Assembly: GCA_964399985.1 (NCBI GenBank)
Contig: CAYNRY010000001.1
Coordinates: forward strand, 372,001-436,000
DNA length: 64,000 nucleotides
Reading direction: 5' to 3'
Source of the DNA: Micavibrio_B sp964399985
GTDB lineage: Bacteria; Pseudomonadota; Alphaproteobacteria; Micavibrionales; Micavibrionaceae
Of the stretch, positions 44,737 through 53,413 are shown in pieces. Numbering within the stretch: position 1 is the first letter of the stretch; every line of letters starts with the position of its first letter. A program made the position numbers and the translations under genes. The notes under the pieces are model-generated. The model had not been told where the DNA came from. It searched no databases and saw only the letters and a program-made list of their open reading frames with translations.

Positions 44737-45615
44737 CTACTTGCCCATTCCCCAACCGGTTGGGAGCCAGCCAGATACGGTTTTAGTTGCACTGGTCACT
44801 GTGTCTGCGGCGATATCCTTGGCAGCGGAAGCGGCGTTGGTTAAACCATTTCCAACCTGTCCGGCCGCAGCGCCAAATTCGCCGCGTAAAACATGGCCTC
44901 CAAAGGAGCGAACATCTTTACCAGCCACGCTTTCGACGATATTTCCTCCTTTGTTGATGACGCGTGCGCCTTCTTTCGCGGCTTTGTCGAAGTCACCGCT
45001 CAGGAGGCCATCGGCGGCCCGTAATGAACTGCCACCCAGTCCGCGTAAATCTTTACCGCCTATAGCTTCGGCAGCATCGCCGACTTTATCATGTGCATAA
45101 TCGGCAGTGTCCCTGATAACTTTGTAAACGCCAGTATCAGCTTTTTCCGTGAAGGCTCTTTTTAAATCTCCACGCACGGGGGATTTAGTACTTTTTGCTT
45201 CATTCTGTTGCCGTTCGAGCTGCGCGGATGCTCTGGCGGTTTCCTCTTGCTGTCGGCGAAGGGCTTCTTCGCGCTGGCGTTCGCGGGCAATCTGTGCCTC
45301 TTGACGATTGATGGTTTGTTCTTCGTTTGCTGCCTGTATTTGTTGGCTTATGCGTTGCTGATTATCTTGAACATATCTTAAGAGATCCCGGGAGGATTTT
45401 TTCTCTTTATCGTCATCATCCTCGGCCTCGGCAAAATCCGGATTTTTTAATTCTTTTGCCTCAAAGGCAGAAGGGTCGGGTGTTAAATCACTATTGCTGA
45501 GAAAGCGCCTGATATTGAAAGCATCATTGGGGTCGATTGGATTTTCGATCTCAAATCCGTTTTCACGGAATTGATCGATTATTTGATCCGATTTGGCACT
45601 TAATTGAACGGCCAT
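44737..45615 (-). CDS. Unknown coiled-coil protein of the hydrolase group
   Basis: 292 residues. An acidic N-terminus, then a long Gln/Arg/Glu coiled coil (about 75-140, e.g. REEALRRQQEETARASAQLE), a segment EKADTGVYKV (157-166) that recurs in the 655-aa protein as EKANDIGIYKV, and a Gly/Ala-rich C-terminus with an imperfect repeat (GGKDLRGLGGSSLR / AGKDVRSFGGHVLR). No catalytic domain. The leader aaggtgtgtaaATGGC is almost the same as for the two hydrolase genes. It may be a scaffold or carrier for them; inference only. Confidence 0.7.
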   Translation of the reverse strand: MAVQLSAKSDQIIDQFRENGFEIENPIDPNDAFNIRRFLSNSDLTPDPSAFEAKELKNPDFAEAEDDDDKEKKSSRDLLRYVQDNQQRISQQIQAANEEQTINRQEAQIARERQREEALRRQQEETARASAQLERQQNEAKSTKSPVRGDLKRAFTEKADTGVYKVIRDTADYAHDKVGDAAEAIGGKDLRGLGGSSLRAADGLLSGDFDKAAKEGARVINKGGNIVESVAGKDVRSFGGHVLRGEFGAAAGQVGNGLTNAASAAKDIAADTVTSATKTVSGWLPTGWGMGK

Positions 45616-45689
45616 TTACACACCTTAGATTTCTTGATTAATTGCATTTTACAGATTGTTAAGTTAAGCCAAGGTTAATATCGGCATTG

Positions 45690-45726
45690 AAACCCTGATA
45701 TATCCGCAATTACAGGGTTTTTTTTA
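45690..45726 (+). terminator. Orphan terminator-like hairpin upstream of sucC
   Basis: aaccctg ... cagggtt with a 15-nt loop is followed by eight T on the plus strand. The flanking genes diverge, so no annotated plus-strand gene ends here. It could be a leader attenuator of sucC or the end of a small RNA started in 45616-45690. Confidence 0.5.
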
Positions 45727-45792
45727 TAGCTAGGCCGTGTTAAACATTTCCGGAAAATTTTACTCACTCAATAGCTTAGGGAATCCCTCGCA

Positions 45793-46998
45793 ATGAATAT
45801 CCATGAATACCAGGCAAAAGAACTCTTGAAAAAATACGGCGTGGCCGTGCCAGACGGTATTCCGGCGATGACGGTTGAAGAAGCCGTAGATGCCGCTAAG
45901 AAAATGCCAGGCCCTCTGTATGTCGTAAAAGCGCAAATCCATGCCGGTGGCCGTGGCGCCGGTAAATTCAAGAACAATCCGGAAGGCAAGGGCGGCGTTC
46001 GTCTTTGCAAAACGGTTGATGATGTCAAAGCCGCCGCTGAAGCCATGCTTGGTCAGGTTCTCGTAACGAAGCAAACAGGGGATGATGGCAAACAGGTTCA
46101 GCGCCTCTATGTCACCGACGGCGTCGACATCAAAAAAGAATATTACTGCTCGGTCGTTATGGACCGCGAAACTTCCAAAGTCACTTTCATGGTATCGACC
46201 GAAGGCGGTATGGATATCGAAGAAGTGGCTGAAAAGCACCCTGAAAAAATTCAGAAAACAATTGTCGATCCGGCGGCGGGCTTTCAAGGCTTCCATGCGC
46301 GTAAACTTGCTTTTGCGCTGGGCTTAGAAGGCGCGGCCAATAAGGCGGCGGGTAAATTCTTCTCCTCGCTTTATAAGGCATTCGTTGAACTGGATTGCGA
46401 TTCTGTTGAAATCAACCCGATGATCGTCACCGATAAAGAAGAGATCATGGCTCTTGATGCGAAAATCAGCTTCGATGACAATGCTCTGTTCCGTCATCCG
46501 GATGTAGCCGCGATGCGCGATGAATCCGAAGAAGACGAAAAAGAAACGATCGCCAAAAACTTCGACCTTTCCTACGTTACGCTCGAAGGCAATATCGGCT
46601 GTATGGTCAATGGCGCGGGTCTTGCGATGGCAACGATGGACATCATCAAGCTTTATGGCGGCCAACCGGCGAACTTCCTCGATGTAGGCGGCGGCGCGAC
46701 AAAAGAAAAAGTCACGCAAGCGTTCAAAATCATTCTCTCCGATAAAAACGTCAAAGGTATTCTCGTTAATATTTTCGGCGGTATCATGCGCTGTGACATT
46801 ATCGCCGAGGGCATTATCGCCGCGGCGAAAGAGGTTCAGTTGTCTGTTCCGCTTGTCGTGCGTCTGGAAGGCACGAATGTCGAGCTGGGCAAGGAAATCC
46901 TCGCGAAATCAGGCCTGCCGATCGTATCCGGTGATAACCTTGCCGATGCAGCCCGCAAGATCGTTGACGCGACAAACCAAGCTTCTAAAGCAGCTTAA
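45793..46998 (+). CDS. sucC: Succinate-CoA ligase, beta subunit
   Basis: 401 residues. N-terminal ATP-grasp: MNIHEYQAKELLKKYGVAVP, KAQIHAGGRGAGKF; C-terminal ligase domain: YVTLEGNIGCMVNGAGLAMA, GGQPANFLDVGGGA and NIFGGIMRCDIIAEG. It interconverts succinyl-CoA and succinate with ATP or GTP formation. The partner sucD is 2.5 kb away instead of directly following. Confidence 0.97.
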   Translation: MNIHEYQAKELLKKYGVAVPDGIPAMTVEEAVDAAKKMPGPLYVVKAQIHAGGRGAGKFKNNPEGKGGVRLCKTVDDVKAAAEAMLGQVLVTKQTGDDGKQVQRLYVTDGVDIKKEYYCSVVMDRETSKVTFMVSTEGGMDIEEVAEKHPEKIQKTIVDPAAGFQGFHARKLAFALGLEGAANKAAGKFFSSLYKAFVELDCDSVEINPMIVTDKEEIMALDAKISFDDNALFRHPDVAAMRDESEEDEKETIAKNFDLSYVTLEGNIGCMVNGAGLAMATMDIIKLYGGQPANFLDVGGGATKEKVTQAFKIILSDKNVKGILVNIFGGIMRCDIIAEGIIAAAKEVQLSVPLVVRLEGTNVELGKEILAKSGLPIVSGDNLADAARKIVDATNQASKAA

Positions 46999-47024
46999 TA
47001 TTTAAGCGAGCATAAACAAAATTT

Positions 47025-47049
47025 TGTCATCCCCGCGAAAGCGGGGATC
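47025..47049. repeat. Single palindromic repeat unit
   Basis: tgtcat-ccccgcgaaagcgggg-atc, identical in its core to the left unit of the tatA-tatB repeat (35061-35085). It lies between sucC and the NIPSNAP gene. Confidence 0.85.
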
Positions 47050-47069
47050 GCACTTTAAGGGAACTGAAT

Positions 47070-47384
47070 ATGATCATCGACCATCGCACCTACAATATTG
47101 TCCCGCGCATGATGGGTGAATATCTGAAAGTATTCGAAGAATTCGCCATGCCGGTTCAGCGCCGCCATTTAGGCGAGCCGATCCTTTTCACGGTGACGGA
47201 AGTGGGGCAGCAAGACCAGGTCGTTCATCTTTGGGCGTATAAAGATTATGCCGATCTCGAAGCCCGCCGCGCCGCGCGCAATGCGGACCCTGACTGGAAA
47301 ATCTATATGGAGAAATCCAAGGGATTGGTGCTGTCGCAGGAAACGAAGCTCATCAAACCGGCAGCTTTCTCGCCGATTAAGTGA
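47070..47384 (+). CDS. NIPSNAP-family protein
   Basis: 104 residues: MIIDHRTYNIVPRMMGEYLK at the start and QVVHLWAYKDYADLEARRAA in the middle are typical of the NIPSNAP dimeric alpha/beta-barrel domain; its function in bacteria is unknown. It lies downstream of sucC, with a REP-like repeat between. The stop is 3 bp from the stop of the convergent 655-aa gene. Confidence 0.88.
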   Translation: MIIDHRTYNIVPRMMGEYLKVFEEFAMPVQRRHLGEPILFTVTEVGQQDQVVHLWAYKDYADLEARRAARNADPDWKIYMEKSKGLVLSQETKLIKPAAFSPIK

Positions 47385-47387
47385 TGC

Positions 47388-49355
47388 TTAGGGAATACTG
47401 ACGGTGGCTTGCGCGGTTACCGTCTTCATATAGTCGTAATTTGAGATATATGGTTGTTCCAGAGGCTTCGCCGCCATGGCTTGTTTGTGTTTAATCCATT
47501 CCGGATCGCTGTCGCGAATATCAAATGTAGCTGCTGGTATAGCTTTAGGCGCAACATGTATACCGTCCGATGCAACAAAACCGCGAGGGTCTTTTTGCGC
47601 CGGGTGAGGGGTTTCGCTTAACCCGATATGCCTGCCGATCCATTCATAAAATTCACGGCCTGTAATGACATGCTTGGCACCCATGACAAGCTTCCCCTTG
47701 TCGTCGCGTTTATAATTCCCAAGTAAATCTTTTTCGGGTGTTCTCTGAACAAAGACATTTTTGTTGCTTGCAAAAGTACCTCTAAACTCTTTGCCTGATA
47801 AAAGTTTATCCATCGGCCAATCGGGATGATCGGCCATTCGGTTGGCTAGAAGGATAGCGCCGCCCGTGCCGGTAAAATGAGAGAAATAGGCAATACGATT
47901 ATTGACCTTCGTTAGACCAAAAGGAAGTCTCGCTTTACCTGAATTAACTTTGTCTTGCCATTCTGTATTCGCGTCCAGAAAGTTACGAGCGCCGAATGTG
48001 AAAGAGAAAGACAATCCGCCGCAGAATTTTCTAAAATCACTCTTATATTCATCTTGCCTGACTAGTTTTTTATCAGAAAACCGGCTTCTTTTTTGACCGT
48101 TTTCGATGTAAGTTTCTTGCCCCAACTTTGTATATTTTTTGGCCAGCCAGCCGTAATTATGATCGTGGCCGTATTTCCTGATCCAGGTGCCGAATGTCGG
48201 TAATGTTACCTGCGCTGCGCCGCAGGAAGTTGTTCCACTGCCAAGCGTATTCGTTCCGATACCGGACTCTTGGCGCAGCATGTTGATGTAGTCGACAGCA
48301 AAAATACGCGGCTTGTCCATCGCGCCAGTGGCCATTAAACCTTCCACGGCGGCGCGCCAGTTTTCTTTTGGAATGCGCATTTTAGAGCCATTTAGACTAT
48401 GAATGATATCGCCGCTTTTTGTACCGGTGATGCTGGCATAGTCACCGAAAGGCAAAGTTTCACCCTCTTCCGGCGTCATGGATTTCAGCCAGTCACATTG
48501 CTTTTCATAGCGAAGGGAAAAGGCTTGGTTTGCGCCATTGAAAATAACTGGCATAGAGAATGTACAGCTTGCAGGTGTGGCTTCAGGAATTTCTATTGAT
48601 ATAGATTTCTTGCCGGAGATTGCATGAGACGAAAAGAAGTCGGCTCCTTTTTCAATCAAAGGCTGGGCGCAGGATGCAAGAGCAAACATGCCGACTAAGC
48701 CAGACGCCCATTTCTTCTGAGTTGAAGAAGTGGACCCGTATAATTTTTTTGCTGTGTCGACAGCTTTATGTGTTCCATTTACGACAGTAGGAGCGACTTT
48801 ATAAATGCCGATATCGTTTGCTTTCTCGGCAACCACAGGCGTTTTTTCTTTTATCTTAACTGCGATTTTTGCTGCTTTTTCACCGGCAGGAGAGGTGGCG
48901 GCGCCTTTTAAAAGATTGTTCAGGCGTAACGTCCATTGGTGCAGAGGGCTTGGTTCAAAACATTGCTCAGGATTAGGGAAGTCGATTGCACGCAAGGAAT
49001 TGCTCAACGTGGCATTTCCGCCCGGGATATCCGCTATGTTGATATATTTAATCGTGCTTGCAGCCTTATCGAGAACAAGAGTTGTTTTATCATCCGCTTC
49101 TTTTCCGCCAATTAATTCTCGTGTCGCAGCTAAAATAGGTGATCCAGGTTTAAAAATTCCATCCAGCGCATTAAGAGAAACGCTTTGGGTTTCTTCTGTT
49201 TTATTAAGTGTCGTTGTTATATGAAATTTTCTTTCCCGTTCTTCTCGGGCAGCTTTTTCTATGGCTAAAAATTCAGCCATTCGCCGTTCGTATCGAGGCG
49301 TTGTTCTTGTCGCCTGTTGTTGAAATTCTGCGCCTGTTCTTATAAACAAATTCAC
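47388..49355 (-). CDS. 655-aa transglycosylase-like protein with an internal lipobox-like segment
   Basis: The frame opens with a GTG at 49355; a TTG at 49349 and the ATG at residue 26 are alternatives. The N-terminal ~210 residues are cytoplasmic in character and include EKANDIGIYKV (177-187), shared with the coiled-coil protein. Residues 214-230 (KKWASGLVGMFALASCAQ) look like a lipoprotein signal placed inside the chain. The C-terminal part holds an SLT-like motif: E363 in MLRQESGIGTNTLG, then TSCGAAQVTLPTFGTWIRK. It probably cleaves peptidoglycan. It sits on the opposite strand between sucC and sucD. Confidence 0.7.
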   Translation of the reverse strand: MNLFIRTGAEFQQQATRTTPRYERRMAEFLAIEKAAREERERKFHITTTLNKTEETQSVSLNALDGIFKPGSPILAATRELIGGKEADDKTTLVLDKAASTIKYINIADIPGGNATLSNSLRAIDFPNPEQCFEPSPLHQWTLRLNNLLKGAATSPAGEKAAKIAVKIKEKTPVVAEKANDIGIYKVAPTVVNGTHKAVDTAKKLYGSTSSTQKKWASGLVGMFALASCAQPLIEKGADFFSSHAISGKKSISIEIPEATPASCTFSMPVIFNGANQAFSLRYEKQCDWLKSMTPEEGETLPFGDYASITGTKSGDIIHSLNGSKMRIPKENWRAAVEGLMATGAMDKPRIFAVDYINMLRQESGIGTNTLGSGTTSCGAAQVTLPTFGTWIRKYGHDHNYGWLAKKYTKLGQETYIENGQKRSRFSDKKLVRQDEYKSDFRKFCGGLSFSFTFGARNFLDANTEWQDKVNSGKARLPFGLTKVNNRIAYFSHFTGTGGAILLANRMADHPDWPMDKLLSGKEFRGTFASNKNVFVQRTPEKDLLGNYKRDDKGKLVMGAKHVITGREFYEWIGRHIGLSETPHPAQKDPRGFVASDGIHVAPKAIPAATFDIRDSDPEWIKHKQAMAAKPLEQPYISNYDYMKTVTAQATVSIP

Positions 49356-49532
49356 ACCCGGTTTGTTAATATTATGTAAACTTATACTATATATTTGTTG
49401 CCATAATCAAGAAAAATATAAAGCTAATATAAAGAGATTTGGCAGGATGCGTTGCGAAGAGGGCGAATTCATGCTTAATAGAACGAAATCAATGGCTTCA
49501 CCGAAGCTTTCATTATTAATTCAAGGTTCAAA

Positions 49533-50408
49533 ATGTCCGTTCTCGTCAATAAAGATACCAAAGTCATCTGTCAGGGTTTCACCGGAGCTCAAGGTACGTT
49601 CCACTCCGAGCAAGCTATCGCATACGGCACGAAAATGGTCGGTGGGGTTACGCCGGGCAAGGGCGGCACAAAGCATCTGGACTTGCCGGTCTTTAACACT
49701 GTATCCGAAGCACGAGCCGCCACAGGCGCCGACGCTTCTGTTATCTACGTTCCACCTCCATTCGCAGCAGACGCCATTCTCGAGGCGATCGAAGCCGAAA
49801 TCCCGCTCGCGGTTTGCATTACCGAAGGCATTCCGGTTCTCGACATGGTGAAAGTGAAGAAAGCTCTTTGCGGTTCCAAGACACGTTTGATCGGGCCGAA
49901 CTGCCCAGGCGTGATCACGCCGGGTGAATGCAAGATCGGCATTATGCCGGGCCATATCCACAAACGCGGCAAGATCGGTGTTGTATCCCGTTCCGGCACG
50001 CTGACATACGAAGCCGTGTTTCAAACGACACAGAACGGTCTCGGCCAGACAACTTGTATCGGTATCGGCGGCGATCCGGTCAATGGCACGAACTTCATTG
50101 ACGCGCTGGAAATGTTCATGGCGGATGATGAAACACAAGGCATTATCATGATCGGCGAGATCGGTGGTCAGGCGGAAATCAAGGCTGCGCAGTACTATGC
50201 AGGCCTTGCCAAGAAGAAGCCGATTGCTGGTTTCATTGCCGGTGCGACAGCGCCTAAGGGCAAACGCATGGGCCATGCCGGTGCGATTATCTCCGGCGGC
50301 GAAGACACAGCCGAAGCGAAGATCGCGGCGATGAAAGCAGCCGGGTATGTGATGGCGGAAAGCCCATCCCACCTTGGCGAAGCCATGATGAAAGCCATGG
50401 CCGCTTAA
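49533..50408 (+). CDS. sucD: Succinate-CoA ligase, alpha subunit
   Basis: 291 residues: MSVLVNKDTKVICQGFTGAQ, then FHSEQAIAYGTKMVGGVTPG, IGPNCPGVITPGECKIGIMP and the phospho-histidine loop GKRMGHAGAIISGG. It binds CoA and carries the transient phosphohistidine. It is separated from sucC by the NIPSNAP gene and the reverse 655-aa gene, so it needs its own promoter, probably in 49356-49532. Confidence 0.97.
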   Translation: MSVLVNKDTKVICQGFTGAQGTFHSEQAIAYGTKMVGGVTPGKGGTKHLDLPVFNTVSEARAATGADASVIYVPPPFAADAILEAIEAEIPLAVCITEGIPVLDMVKVKKALCGSKTRLIGPNCPGVITPGECKIGIMPGHIHKRGKIGVVSRSGTLTYEAVFQTTQNGLGQTTCIGIGGDPVNGTNFIDALEMFMADDETQGIIMIGEIGGQAEIKAAQYYAGLAKKKPIAGFIAGATAPKGKRMGHAGAIISGGEDTAEAKIAAMKAAGYVMAESPSHLGEAMMKAMAA

Positions 50409-50409
50409 G

Positions 50410-50961
50410 ATGACGCTGGTGGATCTCGATCAGTTTCCGGAGGATACCTACCGTACGCTGATCGCGCTTCCTTACCGCGTCGGCCTATATGTTTCGCAAA
50501 GCGACCGTACAGGCGGCAAACATTCAGATGCACAAGAACTGGCGGCGCTTGAAAACGTCGTCACTTTCTATGTTGAAGACACGCTTAAATCAGAATTCGC
50601 ACAGACCATTATGCTGGCAACGCTCCAGCATAAAGCCTATTGGGCGGAATGGTCGTCGGAAACCGAGAAGGTGCCGGATGAGTGCAAATACATCGCCGAG
50701 TATCTGGTGAGCGTGATCGACCAGCGCAAGCTGGAGAGCTTCAAGCAGAACCTGATGGAAATCGCGATCACGGTGGCGCAGGCTTATCATGAACAAGCGA
50801 AAGAGGTTTCACTGCTTGGCAGGATGGTGAGGGCTCTGTCCTTCCGCTCGGAAAAGATCGCGCCGGATGTCAGCGCAGAGCATATCAACATCTCGCCCGC
50901 CGAGAAAGCCGCGATAAACCAGCTTGCCGAAATGCTGGGCATTCCGCAACGAGTGTCGTAG
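50410..50961 (+). CDS. TerB-like paralogue 1 of 3
   Basis: 183 residues, all helical, soluble. PYRVGLYVSQSDRTGGKH near the start and INISPAEKAAINQLAEMLGI at the end recall the TerB fold, where an acidic motif after helix 1 and a final E...L..LG helix are typical. Starts 1 bp after the sucD stop. The next gene begins directly after its stop. Confidence 0.7.
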   Translation: MTLVDLDQFPEDTYRTLIALPYRVGLYVSQSDRTGGKHSDAQELAALENVVTFYVEDTLKSEFAQTIMLATLQHKAYWAEWSSETEKVPDECKYIAEYLVSVIDQRKLESFKQNLMEIAITVAQAYHEQAKEVSLLGRMVRALSFRSEKIAPDVSAEHINISPAEKAAINQLAEMLGIPQRVS

Positions 50962-51495
50962 ATGGCGCTCTCCGCACACGATATCCAATCCTTATCGAAT
51001 ATACTCGTTCGCGTTGGGTTGTATGTCAGCCATTGCGACGATACTGACCAAGGTGAAGAGTCGGAAGTTAAAGAGCGTGACTATATGCTCAAAGCACTAA
51101 CGCGCATTGCCAAGCTCTCGAAATCAGATACGGTCGCGGCTTGTGCCAGACTAGCATTAGAAGCGCAGGTTTCGGCAGATAACGAAAGCGCCGAAAGCCT
51201 GACTGCCTCTATCCAGGAAGCGGTAGCTTTGTTCCGCGGGGCTGAAGGTGAAGACCAGCTCATCCATTTCAAACGCGCGGTGATGTATGTCGCAACTGCG
51301 GTGGCAAGAGCCTATCGTGAAGAACTGGATATTCATCAGGAAGAGTTTCTGCTCGAGGGCCTGTTGAGAAAAGTCATTGGTGCGGTTAACAAGGAAGCCG
51401 ATCCGGAAGAATTCAAGAACATAAACATCTCGCCTGCGGAAGATAGTGCGCTGACGATGATTTCCGAAGCCTTAAGAGTGAAGGATATTCCATGA
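50962..51495 (+). CDS. TerB-like paralogue 2 of 3
   Basis: 177 residues. It shares the layout of its neighbours: LVRVGLYVSHCDDTDQGE near the start and NINISPAEDSALTMISEALR at the end. It abuts the first copy with no gap and overlaps the third by 4 nt, so all three are made together. Function unknown. Confidence 0.7.
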   Translation: MALSAHDIQSLSNILVRVGLYVSHCDDTDQGEESEVKERDYMLKALTRIAKLSKSDTVAACARLALEAQVSADNESAESLTASIQEAVALFRGAEGEDQLIHFKRAVMYVATAVARAYREELDIHQEEFLLEGLLRKVIGAVNKEADPEEFKNINISPAEDSALTMISEALRVKDIP

Positions 51496-52019
51496 TTGAA
51501 GATAATGAAACACCGGTGAAGGAAGACGATATCAATCGTGCAAGGCTGCTTATAGCGGCGGCGTTCTGGATATCGAAGATGGATCCCGACGGTGGATATA
51601 AAGCCCGCGAAGAAGAGCGCAAAGCCATCGTGGAAACGCTGCGCCGGTTTGAAGGCGAGAAGGATTACGCCGCGCTGGTGCCGGTTTTCGAAGCGGCGCT
51701 GCTGCATTACAAGGCTTGGGACAACTGGACGAAAGACATGTCAGGCTTTCGCGGGCAATTGAAAACCGTTTTATCGGATGCGCCGCTTAGCTATCGCCAG
51801 AGCGTCTATGATCTGGCTTATTGCGTCGCCATTCGGTATCGCGAGAGAAGCTGGATACTCGCGATTCTGGCCAGCATTCATGTATCGCTCAAAAGCTTCT
51901 TCGCGCCCGATCCGAACCGGATCGATCTGCCCGACTATCTCAATATCAGCCCGACCGAGAAGAGCGCTCTCAATGAGCTTGCCGCTATTCTCGATCTGCC
52001 GCAGCGGATTATCGTTTAG
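51492..52019 (+). CDS. TerB-like paralogue 3 of 3
   Basis: 175 residues. LLIAAAFWISKMDPDGGYKA near the start has the Asp-rich TerB-like turn; YLNISPTEKSALNELAAILD closes it. The middle (DLAYCVAIRYRERSW) matches the helix before the last in the other copies (EIAITVAQAYHEQ; MYVATAVARAYREE). It ends 4 bp into the 3' end of the desaturase gene on the other strand. Confidence 0.7.
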   Translation: MIEDNETPVKEDDINRARLLIAAAFWISKMDPDGGYKAREEERKAIVETLRRFEGEKDYAALVPVFEAALLHYKAWDNWTKDMSGFRGQLKTVLSDAPLSYRQSVYDLAYCVAIRYRERSWILAILASIHVSLKSFFAPDPNRIDLPDYLNISPTEKSALNELAAILDLPQRIIV

Positions 52020-52909
52020 TCAGTCTTGATCGGGCCTTTGAATTGCTCGAATAAAGCAGGGCCGAGTTTTTGCGTATAAGGGGTGCTCTCTTCTTCATGC
52101 TTTGACGCGAGCTTGCTCCATGGCAAATGAACATGGTTGTGATGTGTCAGGTGATAATTAAAATTCAATATAAAGCGCGAATAGAAATTCGAGGTTTCCA
52201 GCTCTTTCGCCGGAACGCTGCCATCTTGCGGCGTGCCGTAATGATAGGAGTTATCCATGAGCGAGATAATCACGGCGCGGCCAAGGAGCGCGGCGACAGG
52301 CACGATCCACGCCGCTCCAAAAATCATAAACACGCAAGCATAGATAAAAGTAATCCAGAGACAATCGGTGCGGATTTTTTTCACGTTATCGGCTTTGAGC
52401 AGCGAGTTCATGACGGCTTCGAAATGGCGGTCATCGCTTAACAGATGCCGCGCGACCTTGCGCGTTACCGGGGCAGGGCAAAGCGCGATAAGATACGACG
52501 CCGCGACTTCTGTTAGATAAAGCCCGCCAAGTATATGAAAGTAATGCCCAGTCCATGCCTTAAGTTTAGAGCCGGTGTAGTATTCGCTTTCCCATTCGCG
52601 GTTATATTGGTGATGCATTAGATGGCCGAAGCGAAGCACGCCGAAACTCGCGCCGAAAAGGATCGACATGGCGCGGCCCGCAAATTCGTTGGCGGCGCGG
52701 TTCGGATGGAAATTGCGGTGGATCGCCTCATGGATCAAGCTCCAGAGCGGCGTGTTGAGCGGCACAAGCAACAGCGTGATCAGCAACATTGCCCAGAAAT
52801 GGCTTCCAAGCAGATAAGGCATGACACTTAAAGAGAGGGTAAAACCAATGCAGATGGCAAGGGCAAGGATGATGTTGGTCGTAGCTGGTATGTCAGGTTT
52901 ATCGAGCAT
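52016..52909 (-). CDS. Fatty-acid desaturase family membrane enzyme
   Basis: 297 residues from the ATG at 52909 (MLDKPDIPATTN); a TTG at 52948 in frame is less likely. Four or more hydrophobic stretches surround three histidine boxes that bind the di-iron site: HEAIHRNFH, HLMHHQYNRE and HLTHHNHVH. Such enzymes desaturate or hydroxylate membrane lipids or carotenoids; the substrate cannot be told. Convergent with the third TerB-like gene. Confidence 0.88.
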   Translation of the reverse strand: MLDKPDIPATTNIILALAICIGFTLSLSVMPYLLGSHFWAMLLITLLLVPLNTPLWSLIHEAIHRNFHPNRAANEFAGRAMSILFGASFGVLRFGHLMHHQYNREWESEYYTGSKLKAWTGHYFHILGGLYLTEVAASYLIALCPAPVTRKVARHLLSDDRHFEAVMNSLLKADNVKKIRTDCLWITFIYACVFMIFGAAWIVPVAALLGRAVIISLMDNSYHYGTPQDGSVPAKELETSNFYSRFILNFNYHLTHHNHVHLPWSKLASKHEEESTPYTQKLGPALFEQFKGPIKTD

Positions 52910-53413
52910 GACGTTAATATTTGAACATGTGGAGCGGCATGTCAACAATGAGTGCCTAGATATTTCAATGACTTAAGCAGGGTCTCTAAGTTTGCTCGTC
53001 GCTTTTTTTGAGGGGTGTTACGCGAAGGTACGGAGGACCGATGTTTTAATTCTCCTTCGGGGCTTCGCGTTAACTTGTGTTCAGTTTGAACGTAATTCTG
53101 ACTACTTTGAACGTCGCGTTTTTTAGATAGGTTAGCTTTCTGTATTCTTGTAACTCGTAACCTGTAACTAACGGCTAGGTCCCCGCCGGGTTCGAAACCT
53201 AGGGGATGGCCGAAAGACGGCGTGCTTTTTCACGTTAAAAGCTAACTTGAACAAAATAGGACTATTTTCCTGTTATATCAACATAAATTATCTGGATGGA
53301 TAGAAATTGGAAACCGGCTGCCCTTGAGTTTTCATGCTGTTCGCTCTAACTTCTTGCGTCATAGTTATTCAATAAAATGATTCTTACCATCGATTTCCCG
53401 AAAGGATTGCCCA
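52910..53413. other. Intergenic region, about 500 bp, with possible small RNA
   Basis: No protein-coding frame is convincing. The region has repeated ttgaac and gtaac words, an inverted repeat ctaggt...acctag at 53175-53202, and a small hairpin gccg-aaaga-cggc (53209-53221) followed by gtgcttttt. This could be the 3' end of a small RNA transcribed on the plus strand, or part of the dksA leader. No known RNA family was recognised. Confidence 0.4.

Noticed and set aside
49363..49851. 162-codon plus-strand frame over the sucD start
   Set aside because: Its second half is sucD DNA in the wrong frame; the first half is AT-rich leader without protein-like pattern.
49521..50372. 283-codon minus-strand frame opposite sucD
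   Set aside because: Mirror of sucD caused by codon bias; sucD is certain.
53175..53202. tRNA- or tmRNA-like T arm (ggttcgaaacc)
   Set aside because: No acceptor stem or other arms could be built around it.
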